From Ichthyosporea sp. XGB-2017a (Eukaryota; Opisthokonta; Ichthyosporea), in assembly GCA_002811675.1 (NCBI GenBank), contig PDIM01000064.1, forward strand, positions 27,723 to 49,954: a DNA stretch of 22,232 nucleotides. Reading direction: 5' to 3'. A program made the translations under genes and the position numbers. The notes under the pieces are model-generated. The model made no database searches and was not told the origin of the DNA. It saw nothing but the letters and a program-made list of their open reading frames with translations. Of the stretch, positions 1-8,767 are shown one piece after another (position 1 is the stretch's first letter; every line of letters starts with the position of its first letter).

Positions 1-103
1 TGATATAAAACAGACAGACAAACCAAACAATCAACAATGCAGTGAATCAAAAGATACCAAAAAAAAAAAAACGCTCAGTTTAACAGAACAGCTCTTTCAA
101 ATA
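1..103 (+). promoter_or_regulatory. Short upstream region of the guanylate cyclase gene
   Basis: Only 103 bases precede the ATG. A TATAAAA string lies near positions 5-11 and a run of 13 A lies at about 60-72. These fit a promoter or 5' untranslated region, but the contig edge cuts the region off, so neither can be assigned with confidence. Confidence 0.25.
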
Positions 104-3100
104 ATGATTATAAACAAATCACCTCCTCTACACAAAACTAAACACCACACCTCTCCTCCTCTTCTTGTTCTCCTCCTCCCCCTCCTTCTTCCTTCTCTCC
201 TCCTCTCCCTTTCCCCTCCCCCGGTGGATGCCAATGACAATGTCCTCGCCTATTCCCCCTCCGCCCAGTCCCAATACCAGGACCAGCCCGGGGACTTCCT
301 CTTTAACTTGGGCACGGGCTGTGTGAGCGAGGAGGAAGTCACCGAGCTGAACTGGTTTTCCTCCTCCGCCACCTATCCAAAGATTATCATCGAAACAGGA
401 GAGTGGCTCAGCTCGCAGATTCTCGGTGTGCTGTGCGGGGTGCTTCTACGCGACTTTATGAATCATAAAAATGTTACGGTGATACAACGAGGCACTGACC
501 TCGCTCCGTATCCCCACCCGGGGAATGTTCTCACCCGTCAGACGCTTGGACAGACTCATTTCTATCCGGAGACGTGGATGCAGTACTACGGGGACGACCC
601 AGAGAGGCTTCAGGACCTCGTGGATACCTCTCTTAGTATTGGGTATCGCGGTCTTGAGGGGTTTTATGTGCTTCCCTCGTTGCTGTCCAAGTTTGGGGAG
701 ACAACTGCTCCCGAGTATTACCGCAATTTACGCACCTCTACGGTCTGGTCGGGGCTGGAACCCGCCGGGAATGCGTCCGTGCCATCGGTGTGTTCCAAAC
801 AATTGTGTGGATCGATTGATTTGTATCGGACGAGTGCATGTGTCGCAGATGCGTCCGCTTGTCGTTTGGTGCTGCATGGATTCCAGGAATGGACACTGGG
901 GAAGTTGGAGAACATGCTGGAGAATAACGCTTTTAATGCAGAGTTGAAATATCCGAATAGTTATGATGAGATGAAGGATATTGTGAGGGATCGAAAGCGA
1001 AGAGGGGTGGATACGATGTTTTATAGTTGGGTTCCGGATCCTTTCCCGGGGGAAATTGGAGCGGAACGGGTGTTTTTTCCTCGTGCTGGAAGTTGTGCGG
1101 TGGACAATGATGGGGTAAATATCGTACCAGGGGCAAAATGTGACCTGGCGGACTTTGACTTGAAGAAAATGATCTGGAAGGGGTTAAAAGAGTATGATGT
1201 AGGGGCACAGTTGTTTGCAGAGAAGTTTACATTAACACTTCCTCAGATAAATGCCCTGATGGCCACTTTGACGGGTGTGACGGATCCACAGCAGTATGCA
1301 GAGACGATATGTCCTTGGATTAAGTCCTCTGTCGCGGAACTTATCAAAGTGATCCCTGTTAGACCCGCAGTTATCGACATTGCACCAATCTCTGTCCCTG
1401 CCACAGCCGTGTACAATACATCTGCATCATCGGCTTCCACCGATACCACCAGTGAGCTTCATATTGCTGTTGTACTCCTCCATGGAGGAAGTACTAAGCA
1501 CAGCGCAACTGTTACTGTAACCGATTTAACAACAACCACTGCCCTGTCCTCCCTAACGGCTAACAATTTAATTTATGCAAACACGGAATTGGACTATTAT
1601 ACCTTCACAGATACGCTTGTCACCTGGCCCGTTTCTGCTGAAGCACCTAAAACAATTGAAGTCAAGCTACGGAGCACGTATCGACCAGGTCGAAGGATCG
1701 AAATGAAACTAATTCGAATCGTTAACGCGACCGCAACAAGAGAAACGTTCAGTCTGATTCTCCCTCCTTACCCAAGCTCCTCTTCCGAGGACAACACGTT
1801 GATTATCGTGGCCGTAGCGTGTGGAGTTGCCTTTCTTTGTATCTTGGCAGCCACGATCTATTTGTATCGCAAAGTACGGTATATAAAGCAACTGATGAGC
1901 ATAGACTGGGTTATTACGGAAGATGAGATTGAGTTTGAAAAATTACCTGCTCGTCATCACAAGGAGCATCAAAACAGGGGGAAAGATGGTTGTATCTCAA
2001 CCAATGCGTTTGCACGAGTAAGTGTTGCGCACTATTCGGCTTCATTTATTTCCAACTCAAGTGACACTGCGCAAAGATATTCAAAGTTATCTGCACTGAC
2101 TGGAGATGATGAGCTATTGCCGAGTGACAGTGAAAGTGGTAAGGATGCATTGGAGAACGCCACAGCATATGACGAAAAGAAAGCGACTATTAAATGCACT
2201 TACCATGGCCGTAAATGCAAAGCGGAAGTATTTCATTCGCCTGGATTTACATTGTCTGATGCCGTTCTGGCGGAGATGAATCGCTATCAAATGTGTCATC
2301 ACTCAAACATTGTCAGTCTAGTTGGGGCCACAGTGAACCCACCCCGACTGTACATCCTAACCGAATCATGTGAGCGCGGAAATGTGGCTTCACTATACGC
2401 ATCAATGGGGGACGACTTTACCTGGACGTTTAAGCAGCATATCATTATGGATATCCTCGCGGGGATGATGTATCTGCATGGAACTAGTGATGTACAGGTC
2501 CATGGCCATTTAAGCACTGTTAATTGTCTCGTGGACCGCAGCTGGACCTGTAAAATATCTGGGTTTGGGCTGGATGCGTACAAACGTCACGGGACACATT
2601 ACTCTGCATCTAAGGTATTTAATGGGGAGGCATTGGGAGCAGGCACAACACTTGCGCTTGGTTATTTGAAAAGGAGACTGAGCACGATTACGCATGGGAG
2701 TCACAATGAATCTCATCCCGAGCCTGAGCATAACTCAAAGTCTACAAGTGATGAAACTGCGCATAAAAGCAAAGGCAATTCTGTTAATTCGCATAAACCC
2801 GGCTTTGCTGACACCTTGGCTCATGATGACCAGATGCAAGGAACGAACCTAAATGAAAGAATTGGTCATCTCTTTTATTGGGCCCCTGAAATACTCGCGA
2901 AATCGGTGGCATACACAAATAGTCAGCTTGTTCACGATGCGACGGACTCAAATATCCAAGTCACCAGTGACAATGATCTTTCCGGGGGTGACACCACTCC
3001 GTATTCCCGGAAAAGCACCGGAAGCAACACAGAGGTGGCCAGACAAGACTCAATGGTACGTGTGAGCTTCAATAAGAAAAATATTTATCCATTTGAAAAA

Positions 3101-4333
3101 TATCTGGACCAAATGGACCCGTTCTGTATTGATCGCACTCAATCCGCCGATGTGTGGAGCTTTGCTCTGGTACTGAGAGAGATAGTTCTCTCTCAGCCAC
3201 CTCACGAGTGGATTAGTGATATATTTCCGGGATTATCCGATGACCCAAGCTTGACAGCCGACTCCACATTCGCTGCGTTGCATGAAGAAGAACCCATTTT
3301 GGCAGCCGGGAAGTTATACTACGATGATGTTGTCTACGCCAGGGGTAAACACTTGACTTTTTCTGTGCACGGATCCAATGCTCTGTGCGAAATGCTAGAA
3401 AACGAAAATGGTTCCAGACAGCAAGCAACAGCCGTTGTAACAATGCTTTCAAATGCTTTGCTTGTTAATCCCAGCAAACGGTGTAGTATGAAGGAGTTGC
3501 ATAAGATTCTTTCCCAATCAGACCCATCGCTGCAGCATAAAACCATGGTGGATCAGCTGAATGAGGTCCTACAGGAGCATACAATTAATCTCGAAGAGTT
3601 GGTAGAGAAGCGAACACGTAGTTTGGATATCGAAAAGGCCAAAGTGGATCAGCTTTTATCGGCCCTTCTCCCGGCGGTGATTGCAGAGCAGCTCATCAAC
3701 AACCAATTTGTTGTACCGGAAACCTTTCAAGAGGTATCTATTTTCTTCAGTGACATTGTGGGGTTTACCAATATCTGTGGACGTTTGCAGCCGCTTGAAG
3801 TAGTGGATATGTTGAATCGCATTTACACCGTCTTTGATACCATCACCGAGCCGTATGATTTGTACAAAGTGGAAACAATCGGGGACGCCTATATGATTGT
3901 TTCTGGACTTCCAACACGAAATGGCCATCTTCACTTTAATGAAATTTCAGCTTTTGCTATTCGTTTGATGGAAGACCTTCTTGATTTTCATCTTGTGCAG
4001 TTGCCGGATCACAAATTTGAAATCCGGGTGGGAATTCATTCGGGGCCTGTAGCGACAGGGGTAGTTGGGACCAAAATGCCTCGTTATTGTTTGTTTGGGG
4101 ATACTGTTAACACTGCATCACGGATGGAAAGCAACTCCCTTCCCTCCCGTATCCACATTAGTCAAAGAACAGCTGATGGACTGCTAACATATCACTCGGA
4201 ATTGTGCAAGAGCAAATATGACTTGGAGGAGCGAGGGACAATCACTGTGAAAGGAAAGGGAGAGATGAAAACCTTTTGGCTGAGGCTGAAAGGAAGTACT
4301 TTGCCCAAAGAGGTGGATACAGACCAGAGTTGA
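104..4333 (+). CDS. Receptor-type guanylate cyclase with solute-binding-like ectodomain and pseudokinase
   Basis: A 1409-residue single-exon protein predicted to make cGMP from GTP at a membrane. Residues about 17-43 form a Leu/Pro-rich signal peptide. Residues about 65-400 resemble a bacterial type 2 periplasmic solute-binding domain of the glycine-betaine (OpuAC) kind; this is a moderate-confidence call. A transmembrane helix spans about 566-588. The kinase homology region (about 600-1140) lacks catalytic residues: the HRD position reads HGH (800-802) and DFG reads GFG (820-822), although the downstream N807, WAPE and DVWSF motifs remain. It is probably a pseudokinase, as in animal receptor cyclases. 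It carries long polar inserts at about 830-920 and 935-1000. A coiled-coil linker (1150-1190) leads to the cyclase domain: metal Asp D1217 in FSDIVGFT and D1261, guanine-selective E1257 and C1329, and N1336/R1340 in NTASRMES. One complete domain implies a homodimer. The start is the first ATG of the frame. Confidence 0.93.
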   Translation: MIINKSPPLHKTKHHTSPPLLVLLLPLLLPSLLLSLSPPPVDANDNVLAYSPSAQSQYQDQPGDFLFNLGTGCVSEEEVTELNWFSSSATYPKIIIETGEWLSSQILGVLCGVLLRDFMNHKNVTVIQRGTDLAPYPHPGNVLTRQTLGQTHFYPETWMQYYGDDPERLQDLVDTSLSIGYRGLEGFYVLPSLLSKFGETTAPEYYRNLRTSTVWSGLEPAGNASVPSVCSKQLCGSIDLYRTSACVADASACRLVLHGFQEWTLGKLENMLENNAFNAELKYPNSYDEMKDIVRDRKRRGVDTMFYSWVPDPFPGEIGAERVFFPRAGSCAVDNDGVNIVPGAKCDLADFDLKKMIWKGLKEYDVGAQLFAEKFTLTLPQINALMATLTGVTDPQQYAETICPWIKSSVAELIKVIPVRPAVIDIAPISVPATAVYNTSASSASTDTTSELHIAVVLLHGGSTKHSATVTVTDLTTTTALSSLTANNLIYANTELDYYTFTDTLVTWPVSAEAPKTIEVKLRSTYRPGRRIEMKLIRIVNATATRETFSLILPPYPSSSSEDNTLIIVAVACGVAFLCILAATIYLYRKVRYIKQLMSIDWVITEDEIEFEKLPARHHKEHQNRGKDGCISTNAFARVSVAHYSASFISNSSDTAQRYSKLSALTGDDELLPSDSESGKDALENATAYDEKKATIKCTYHGRKCKAEVFHSPGFTLSDAVLAEMNRYQMCHHSNIVSLVGATVNPPRLYILTESCERGNVASLYASMGDDFTWTFKQHIIMDILAGMMYLHGTSDVQVHGHLSTVNCLVDRSWTCKISGFGLDAYKRHGTHYSASKVFNGEALGAGTTLALGYLKRRLSTITHGSHNESHPEPEHNSKSTSDETAHKSKGNSVNSHKPGFADTLAHDDQMQGTNLNERIGHLFYWAPEILAKSVAYTNSQLVHDATDSNIQVTSDNDLSGGDTTPYSRKSTGSNTEVARQDSMVRVSFNKKNIYPFEKYLDQMDPFCIDRTQSADVWSFALVLREIVLSQPPHEWISDIFPGLSDDPSLTADSTFAALHEEEPILAAGKLYYDDVVYARGKHLTFSVHGSNALCEMLENENGSRQQATAVVTMLSNALLVNPSKRCSMKELHKILSQSDPSLQHKTMVDQLNEVLQEHTINLEELVEKRTRSLDIEKAKVDQLLSALLPAVIAEQLINNQFVVPETFQEVSIFFSDIVGFTNICGRLQPLEVVDMLNRIYTVFDTITEPYDLYKVETIGDAYMIVSGLPTRNGHLHFNEISAFAIRLMEDLLDFHLVQLPDHKFEIRVGIHSGPVATGVVGTKMPRYCLFGDTVNTASRMESNSLPSRIHISQRTADGLLTYHSELCKSKYDLEERGTITVKGKGEMKTFWLRLKGSTLPKEVDTDQS

Positions 4334-4626
4334 CTTTAAAAAAGCGAAAACAGAAGAAAGTCGCATTGTCTTAAAAAAGGGATAAGAATAATTAGTTTAG
4401 AAAAAAAGGAAGAATCCGATTATTTCCTCGTTACTATGGTTACCCTATTCTAAAGTGCCTATAAAATAATCGAAAGAAACAATGAAACTCCAAAGCAGAA
4501 AATTAAAATATTCGACTTCTTTTCTTTTTTTTTTCTCTTTGTGCCAGAATTTTCAAATTGTGAGAGAAAACAGTTTTCTTTTTTTCTTTTTTTTCTTTTT
4601 AAATCGTATAAAAAAACAAAAAAACA

Positions 4627-6138
4627 ATGAGGAAGAAGGAGGGAAGAAGCGTCAAAAGGGCGTTAATCCTTCTTTGTATCAGTTTCATAAGTGTTGTTCT
4701 TATCGGGGCAGGGGCTGTGACGCTCCTGATGGATATCCCACGTGTAGAGGGGGCCATTCAGAGGGCTGGGACTAGTCACCGCGAACTGGACAGGGCTGGA
4801 GAGATGGGTGTGGGAGATATTGGGGGGCGGTTAAGAGGAGAAGGAGGAGGAGGATATGGGAAAGAAGAACAAGAAGAAGAAGAAGCAGCAGAAGAAGAGG
4901 AGGAGGAAGAGGATGAAGAAGAGGAGGAGGAAGAAGAAGCAACCGAGGATGCACAAGAGGAGGAAGAAGAAAATGATAATGATGAAGAAGAAAATGATGA
5001 TGAAGATGAAGATGAGGAAGAAGAAGAAGAAGAAGAAGAGGAGGAGGAGGAGGAGGAGAAGGGGAGTGATGGAGGTAACTCCAATGTTTCTAATTCAAGT
5101 GGTGGGAAAGATAAAGATAAGGCGGGTACGAAGAATAGTAATATTAGTAATGCAAAGACTATTGAGAGTCAAAAAAATGACTTTTCTGCGGATTATTCTC
5201 AGACATCCAGAGGAAGAATATCCGGGAAAATGATGAGGAACAAAAAGATGAATAATATGAGGATTACGAAAGGGAAGAGTTACACTAAGGCAGCTGTGGG
5301 GTTAAAGATGCCACAAAGAAGGCCTGCAGAAGAAAAGATGGAGTCATGCTTCAGTGAAACAGAAAAGATTACTCTTTTGACGGGTAATTTCACGAAAGCA
5401 TTGAAAATATTAAACTCCACGCTTTCGCTCAAGTTGAGTACGCCGGTGCCTGTGACTGATTTTTTGAAAAGAAGGCCAAAGAGTCGCATCAGCAGCAGCA
5501 GGAGGAGTAGAGACAGGGATGGGATTGTAAAGAAGAGGCTCTGCGACTTGGCAATTGTCAAGGGGGTTCGTGGGGTTCGTATGATATTTAGAAAATTGCG
5601 GCGAGTTCGGCGAGTAGTGAAACGTCTGTTGAAAGCAATTGAGAAGTACAGTCGGGAGAATAATATCGATAAAGATGTAAAGACTTTTGGAGCAGCAACA
5701 CAGGAAAAGGGAAATGATGATGATGATGATGATGGAAGGGACATTAACGTGAAGATGTATGAAAGGTTAACAAAAACATTGAGTGATAAAATCGAGCAAT
5801 TCAAGATGAAAACGGAATCTCCCGCTCCTTTGGGTCCTGTTCCAGATACGGAAAAGTGGCTTCGGGAACTCATTTTCCTCCTCGGAGGCCGCGTCCCGGA
5901 TGACCGCTGCGTCATTGCCAGCCAATCAAGAAATTATTCACGTGATCAAATGCAGCAACAACGCGTGTTTGATAAGTTCAAAACGCCAAAACAACTGGGA
6001 CAGTTGAAAGGGCAGTTGATGTGGTTGAAAGAAGCCGTTCCAGAGGTGACAGAGCTCCTGAGGAGAGACACTGGTAACAACTATCGGGGATGGCACTGTG
6101 TGTTGGTGAAAGACAACATCCTTCAACCGGTCTTGTAG
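4627..6138 (+). CDS. Unrecognised membrane-anchored protein with a long Glu/Asp-rich domain
   Basis: A 503-residue protein of no family I recognise. The N-terminus is basic (MRKKEGRSVKR) and is followed by a hydrophobic segment at about 12-35. This is a signal-anchor arrangement and suggests a type II membrane protein, though a cleaved signal is possible. Residues about 79-144 are almost pure Glu/Asp, encoded by a GA-rich purine tract. Residues 150-235 are Ser/Asn/Lys-rich. Residues 235-345 are strongly basic, including an Arg-rich patch around 300-335. A short Asp run follows at 364-369. The final 130 residues (about 370-503) look globular, ending with a GWHCVLV segment. It lies on the same strand as the cyclase, 293 bp downstream. 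The ATG follows an A-rich leader; the frame is long and ends cleanly, so I think it is a real gene. The number of acidic codons may be inaccurate because the tract is a microsatellite. Confidence 0.7.
   Translation: MRKKEGRSVKRALILLCISFISVVLIGAGAVTLLMDIPRVEGAIQRAGTSHRELDRAGEMGVGDIGGRLRGEGGGGYGKEEQEEEEAAEEEEEEEDEEEEEEEEATEDAQEEEEENDNDEEENDDEDEDEEEEEEEEEEEEEEEKGSDGGNSNVSNSSGGKDKDKAGTKNSNISNAKTIESQKNDFSADYSQTSRGRISGKMMRNKKMNNMRITKGKSYTKAAVGLKMPQRRPAEEKMESCFSETEKITLLTGNFTKALKILNSTLSLKLSTPVPVTDFLKRRPKSRISSSRRSRDRDGIVKKRLCDLAIVKGVRGVRMIFRKLRRVRRVVKRLLKAIEKYSRENNIDKDVKTFGAATQEKGNDDDDDDGRDINVKMYERLTKTLSDKIEQFKMKTESPAPLGPVPDTEKWLRELIFLLGGRVPDDRCVIASQSRNYSRDQMQQQRVFDKFKTPKQLGQLKGQLMWLKEAVPEVTELLRRDTGNNYRGWHCVLVKDNILQPVL
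4862..5060 (+). repeat. GAA/GAG/GAT purine microsatellite coding for poly-Glu/Asp
   Basis: About 200 bases almost free of pyrimidines on the plus strand, made of GAA, GAG, GAT and AAT-type triplets. They encode the acidic domain of the 4627-6138 protein. The triplet structure keeps the frame open. The mirrored Ser-only frame on the other strand is a by-product of the repeat. Confidence 0.85.
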
Positions 6139-6221
6139 ATTTTTTTTCTTTTTTTTCTTGTGTTGTTGATATGAAACATCTTTTTGTTTGTGAAGCTATT
6201 GTTCTTTTTTTTCTTTTTATC

Positions 6222-6227
6222 TTTATT
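6222..6227 (-). terminator. Candidate polyadenylation signal of the DEAD-box helicase gene
   Basis: TTTATT on the plus strand reads AATAAA on the minus strand, about 200 bases past the helicase stop. It lies within the probable 3' untranslated region of the convergent neighbour, so the two transcripts may overlap at their ends. Confidence 0.3.
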
Positions 6228-6266
6228 ATCTTTTCTTTTTTCAGTAAAAACAACTTTTATGGTAAT

Positions 6267-6272
6267 AATAAA
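6267..6272 (+). terminator. Candidate polyadenylation signal of the acidic-protein gene
   Basis: AATAAA lies 129 bases after the stop of the 4627-6138 gene, in AT-rich DNA. A second AATAAA is at 6352-6357. Which one is used, if either, cannot be told from sequence. Confidence 0.4.
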
Positions 6273-6430
6273 TTAAACAAACAAACAAGAAAAAAGCTTT
6301 TGCTACATTATTTGACTAAATTACAAACAAACTAAGGTATTTACATTTTACAATAAATAACAAATCAAAAAGTATAATTAACATAGTTAACTTATTCTTT
6401 TGTTCTTATTATCAAGTGAGGCTTCTTATT

Positions 6431-8413
6431 TCATTGATATCCTCTTCCTCTTCTCCCTCCTCCTCTTCCCGCTCCTCCTCTTCCTCTTCCCCCCTCTCCT
6501 CCTCTTCCTCTTCCCCCCTCTCCTCCTCTTCCTCTTCCCCCCTCTCCTCCTCTTCCCGCTCCTCCTCCCCCCCTGCCTCCCCCTCCCCCCCTTCCTCCTC
6601 CTTGTGGAGAGCGATCAATGACCAATCCAGGAATCCCCTTCAACCCCATCTTTCCGATGGTTTTAGCGAGTAATGCGGGTGGTTGTCCTTCCTCTGGGGT
6701 TCCTTGATTGTACCCATGGACATCACAAGCCCAGGTGGTGGCCATCTGGACCAATTGAGGTTTGGTCCATCGCAATTTGCGCAAGTAGGAATTGTAATAA
6801 CCCAACCAGGACTGATATGCTTTACTCAGAGTGTCCCTTTTGGTCCGTGCGAGGGCCTGAGCAAGCGATTGCGCCAACTGTGCTTTCACACGGGCATCAT
6901 TACATATACTCGGTTGATGCTGCAAAGGTAAATCCTTCACTAACGGGAGGAAACAATCAGTTTCAAAGTCACATAACAATAACGCGCCACTTCCTCCCTT
7001 TCCTGCACGGGCAGTTCTCCCCAATCGATGGATGTACTGTTCCCCGTCCGAGGGCATCCCTACCTGGATAACTTTGGTCACAGACGGGTAGTCCATTCCA
7101 CGTGCACTCACATCCGATGTGCACATAATTGCGCCGCCGCGACTATCCCTAAACTGGTCACTCACTCGAGTCCGCTGCGCCTGTGACATCTTTGAATGCA
7201 GCTCCAACACGCCTGCAGGCCCAATCATCGAGCCAATATTATTATTACTATTATTACTACGAATAATATTCCTATTCACTCCCGCATTATTCAACAACTC
7301 TGCATAAAACTGCGTCAACCGAGCAGTGGAGAAAAACACGATAATCTTATACAACCCCGAGGAGGACGAGGACGAGGACGTCGCGGCTTCTTGCATGGCC
7401 TCCTGTACCCGATACAACACCTCCATCGAGTGTTCATGCATCCCACACACCGTCACCATCTGCGGGACATGTTGATGGGTATTCTCCTCCTCTTCCCCAA
7501 TCGTATTCACCATGGAATAACTCTGCTTCAGCGCCAACCGAGCAATTTCCTCCACATCTTTAGGAAAAGTCGCACTATACAACAACGTCTGTCTATTCTT
7601 TTTTTTCATATTATTATTATCCAGCATGTGTAATAGTCGCATTATCGCAGGGCGGAATCCCATATCTAAGAGCCTATCTGCCTCGTCAAAGATTAACATC
7701 TCCACCCCGGAGAGTAAATCCATCATCCCGGTGCCGTTTTCCATATGATCCATCAGTCTCCCGGGAGTTGCGACTAAAATCTTTGGCGGATGGGAGTGTT
7801 TGGATTGATTTAAACCCAACAGAGCGATATCTTTTGTCATTTTTCGCCCGCCAACGACACATCCCACCGTGATTTTACGTTTTTGATTATGAAAAGTGCA
7901 CAGTTGCTTCGCTTCTTCTTCAATCTGCATGGCTAATTCCCTTGTAGGAGATAAAATCAACACTTTAATTCGCTTATCATCCCCATCCACATCACTTTTC
8001 AACACTTTTTCCACTGCAGGGATCAGAAATCCAATCGTTTTTCCCGTCCCCGTCTTTGCTTTTGCCAATACATCCCCTCCTTTCAAACAAACAGGCACGG
8101 ATTCCGCCTGTACACGTGTCATCATCCGATAACCCAACACCTCGTGTAACCCTCGAAGAGTCAACGCATCCACCCCCACTGCGGACAAATCTGTAAACGG
8201 AATCGTCGTCAGTTGTGTCTGCAGCGCAGACGCTTCAGGGATTTCCCCACGTGGATGTGCCAAAGGGACCACGTGGGTGTTCCCTTTGAAGTGATTTTCG
8301 TCTTCGTATGGTTTACGGAGGTGTGGTGGGGCATTATTATTCTTATTTCCTCTTCCGCGGCCTCTTCCGGGGCCTCCTCTGCCTCTGCGGGGGTGGGGAG
8401 GGTGTTGATTCAT
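6431..8413 (-). CDS. DEAD-box ATP-dependent RNA helicase, Mss116/plant RH26-RH31-like, with RGG tail
   Basis: A 660-residue single-exon RNA helicase that would unwind or remodel RNA using ATP. All core motifs are visible: Q-motif region (about 80-103), motif I AKTGTGKT (119-126), Ia PTREL (156-160), Ib TPGR (216-219), DEAD (243-246), SAT (280-282), motif V ARGMDYP (437-443) and motif VI HRLGRTARAG (462-471). After the core, AYQSWLGYYN (532-541) and the MGLKGIPGL stretch (589-597) match the C-terminal signature of the Mss116/RH31 group, several of which act in mitochondria or chloroplasts. No clear targeting peptide is visible: the N-terminus is itself Arg/Gly-rich. Residues about 604-660 form an RGG-type RNA-binding tail containing perfect 8-residue repeats. 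The gene is divergent from the LRR/coiled-coil gene across a 542-bp A-rich promoter region. Confidence 0.95.
   Translation of the reverse strand: MNQHPPHPRRGRGGPGRGRGRGNKNNNAPPHLRKPYEDENHFKGNTHVVPLAHPRGEIPEASALQTQLTTIPFTDLSAVGVDALTLRGLHEVLGYRMMTRVQAESVPVCLKGGDVLAKAKTGTGKTIGFLIPAVEKVLKSDVDGDDKRIKVLILSPTRELAMQIEEEAKQLCTFHNQKRKITVGCVVGGRKMTKDIALLGLNQSKHSHPPKILVATPGRLMDHMENGTGMMDLLSGVEMLIFDEADRLLDMGFRPAIMRLLHMLDNNNMKKKNRQTLLYSATFPKDVEEIARLALKQSYSMVNTIGEEEENTHQHVPQMVTVCGMHEHSMEVLYRVQEAMQEAATSSSSSSSGLYKIIVFFSTARLTQFYAELLNNAGVNRNIIRSNNSNNNIGSMIGPAGVLELHSKMSQAQRTRVSDQFRDSRGGAIMCTSDVSARGMDYPSVTKVIQVGMPSDGEQYIHRLGRTARAGKGGSGALLLCDFETDCFLPLVKDLPLQHQPSICNDARVKAQLAQSLAQALARTKRDTLSKAYQSWLGYYNSYLRKLRWTKPQLVQMATTWACDVHGYNQGTPEEGQPPALLAKTIGKMGLKGIPGLVIDRSPQGGGRGGGGGRGGGGAGRGGEGGRGRGGEGGRGRGGEGGRGRGGAGRGGGRRGRGYQ
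6472..6543 (-). repeat. Three perfect 24-bp tandem repeats in the helicase RGG tail
   Basis: The 24-bp unit CTCCTCCTCTTCCTCTTCCC plus CCCT (plus strand) occurs three times without mismatch at 6472-6495, 6496-6519 and 6520-6543, followed by a diverged partial copy. On the coding strand each unit gives the eight residues EGGRGRGG. It lies in a longer homopyrimidine tract, about 6440-6605. Confidence 0.95.
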
Positions 8414-8521
8414 TATTTGGGGGTGTGGATTAAGAAGATAAAAGAGATTAAAAAGGGGGATTTATATATAAAGAAAAAAACAAAAAAAGAAACAAAAAGT
8501 TGATTTGAAATTTCAAAATAG

Positions 8522-8547
8522 AAAAAAAAAAAAAAAAAAAAAAACAC

Positions 8548-8590
<43 letters not shown>

Positions 8591-8630
8591 AAAAAAAAAA
8601 AAAGAAAAAAAAAACAAAAACAAAACAGAA
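8522..8630. repeat. Poly(A) tract
   Basis: Nearly pure A, including uninterrupted runs of 23 A (8522-8544) and 41 A (8549-8589). It lies in the divergent promoter region. Such tracts exclude nucleosomes in many eukaryotes. The exact length is likely unreliable in short-read assembly. Confidence 0.95.
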
Positions 8631-8767
8631 ACAAAAGAGGAGAAATATATACAATTAAAAATACATCAGAGACGTAACCCTAGCATGGCCAAATTTAAGA
8701 AAATTTCAGGAATTCTGATAATTTTTTTCGTTCGCGAATCGCCGAATCGCGTAACTTCTCAAAAAAT

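Noticed and set aside
1900-3550. Kinase region of the cyclase as an active protein kinase
   Set aside because: Both the HRD Asp and the DFG Asp are replaced, so catalysis is unlikely.
4776-5084. Ser-only reading frame opposite the acidic domain
   Set aside because: Complement of the GAA/GAG microsatellite; the real frame is on the plus strand.
8522-8630. Poly(A) tract as the tail of a SINE or processed pseudogene
   Set aside because: No recognisable RNA-derived body precedes it, no target-site duplication is visible, and a second similar tract lies in another promoter.
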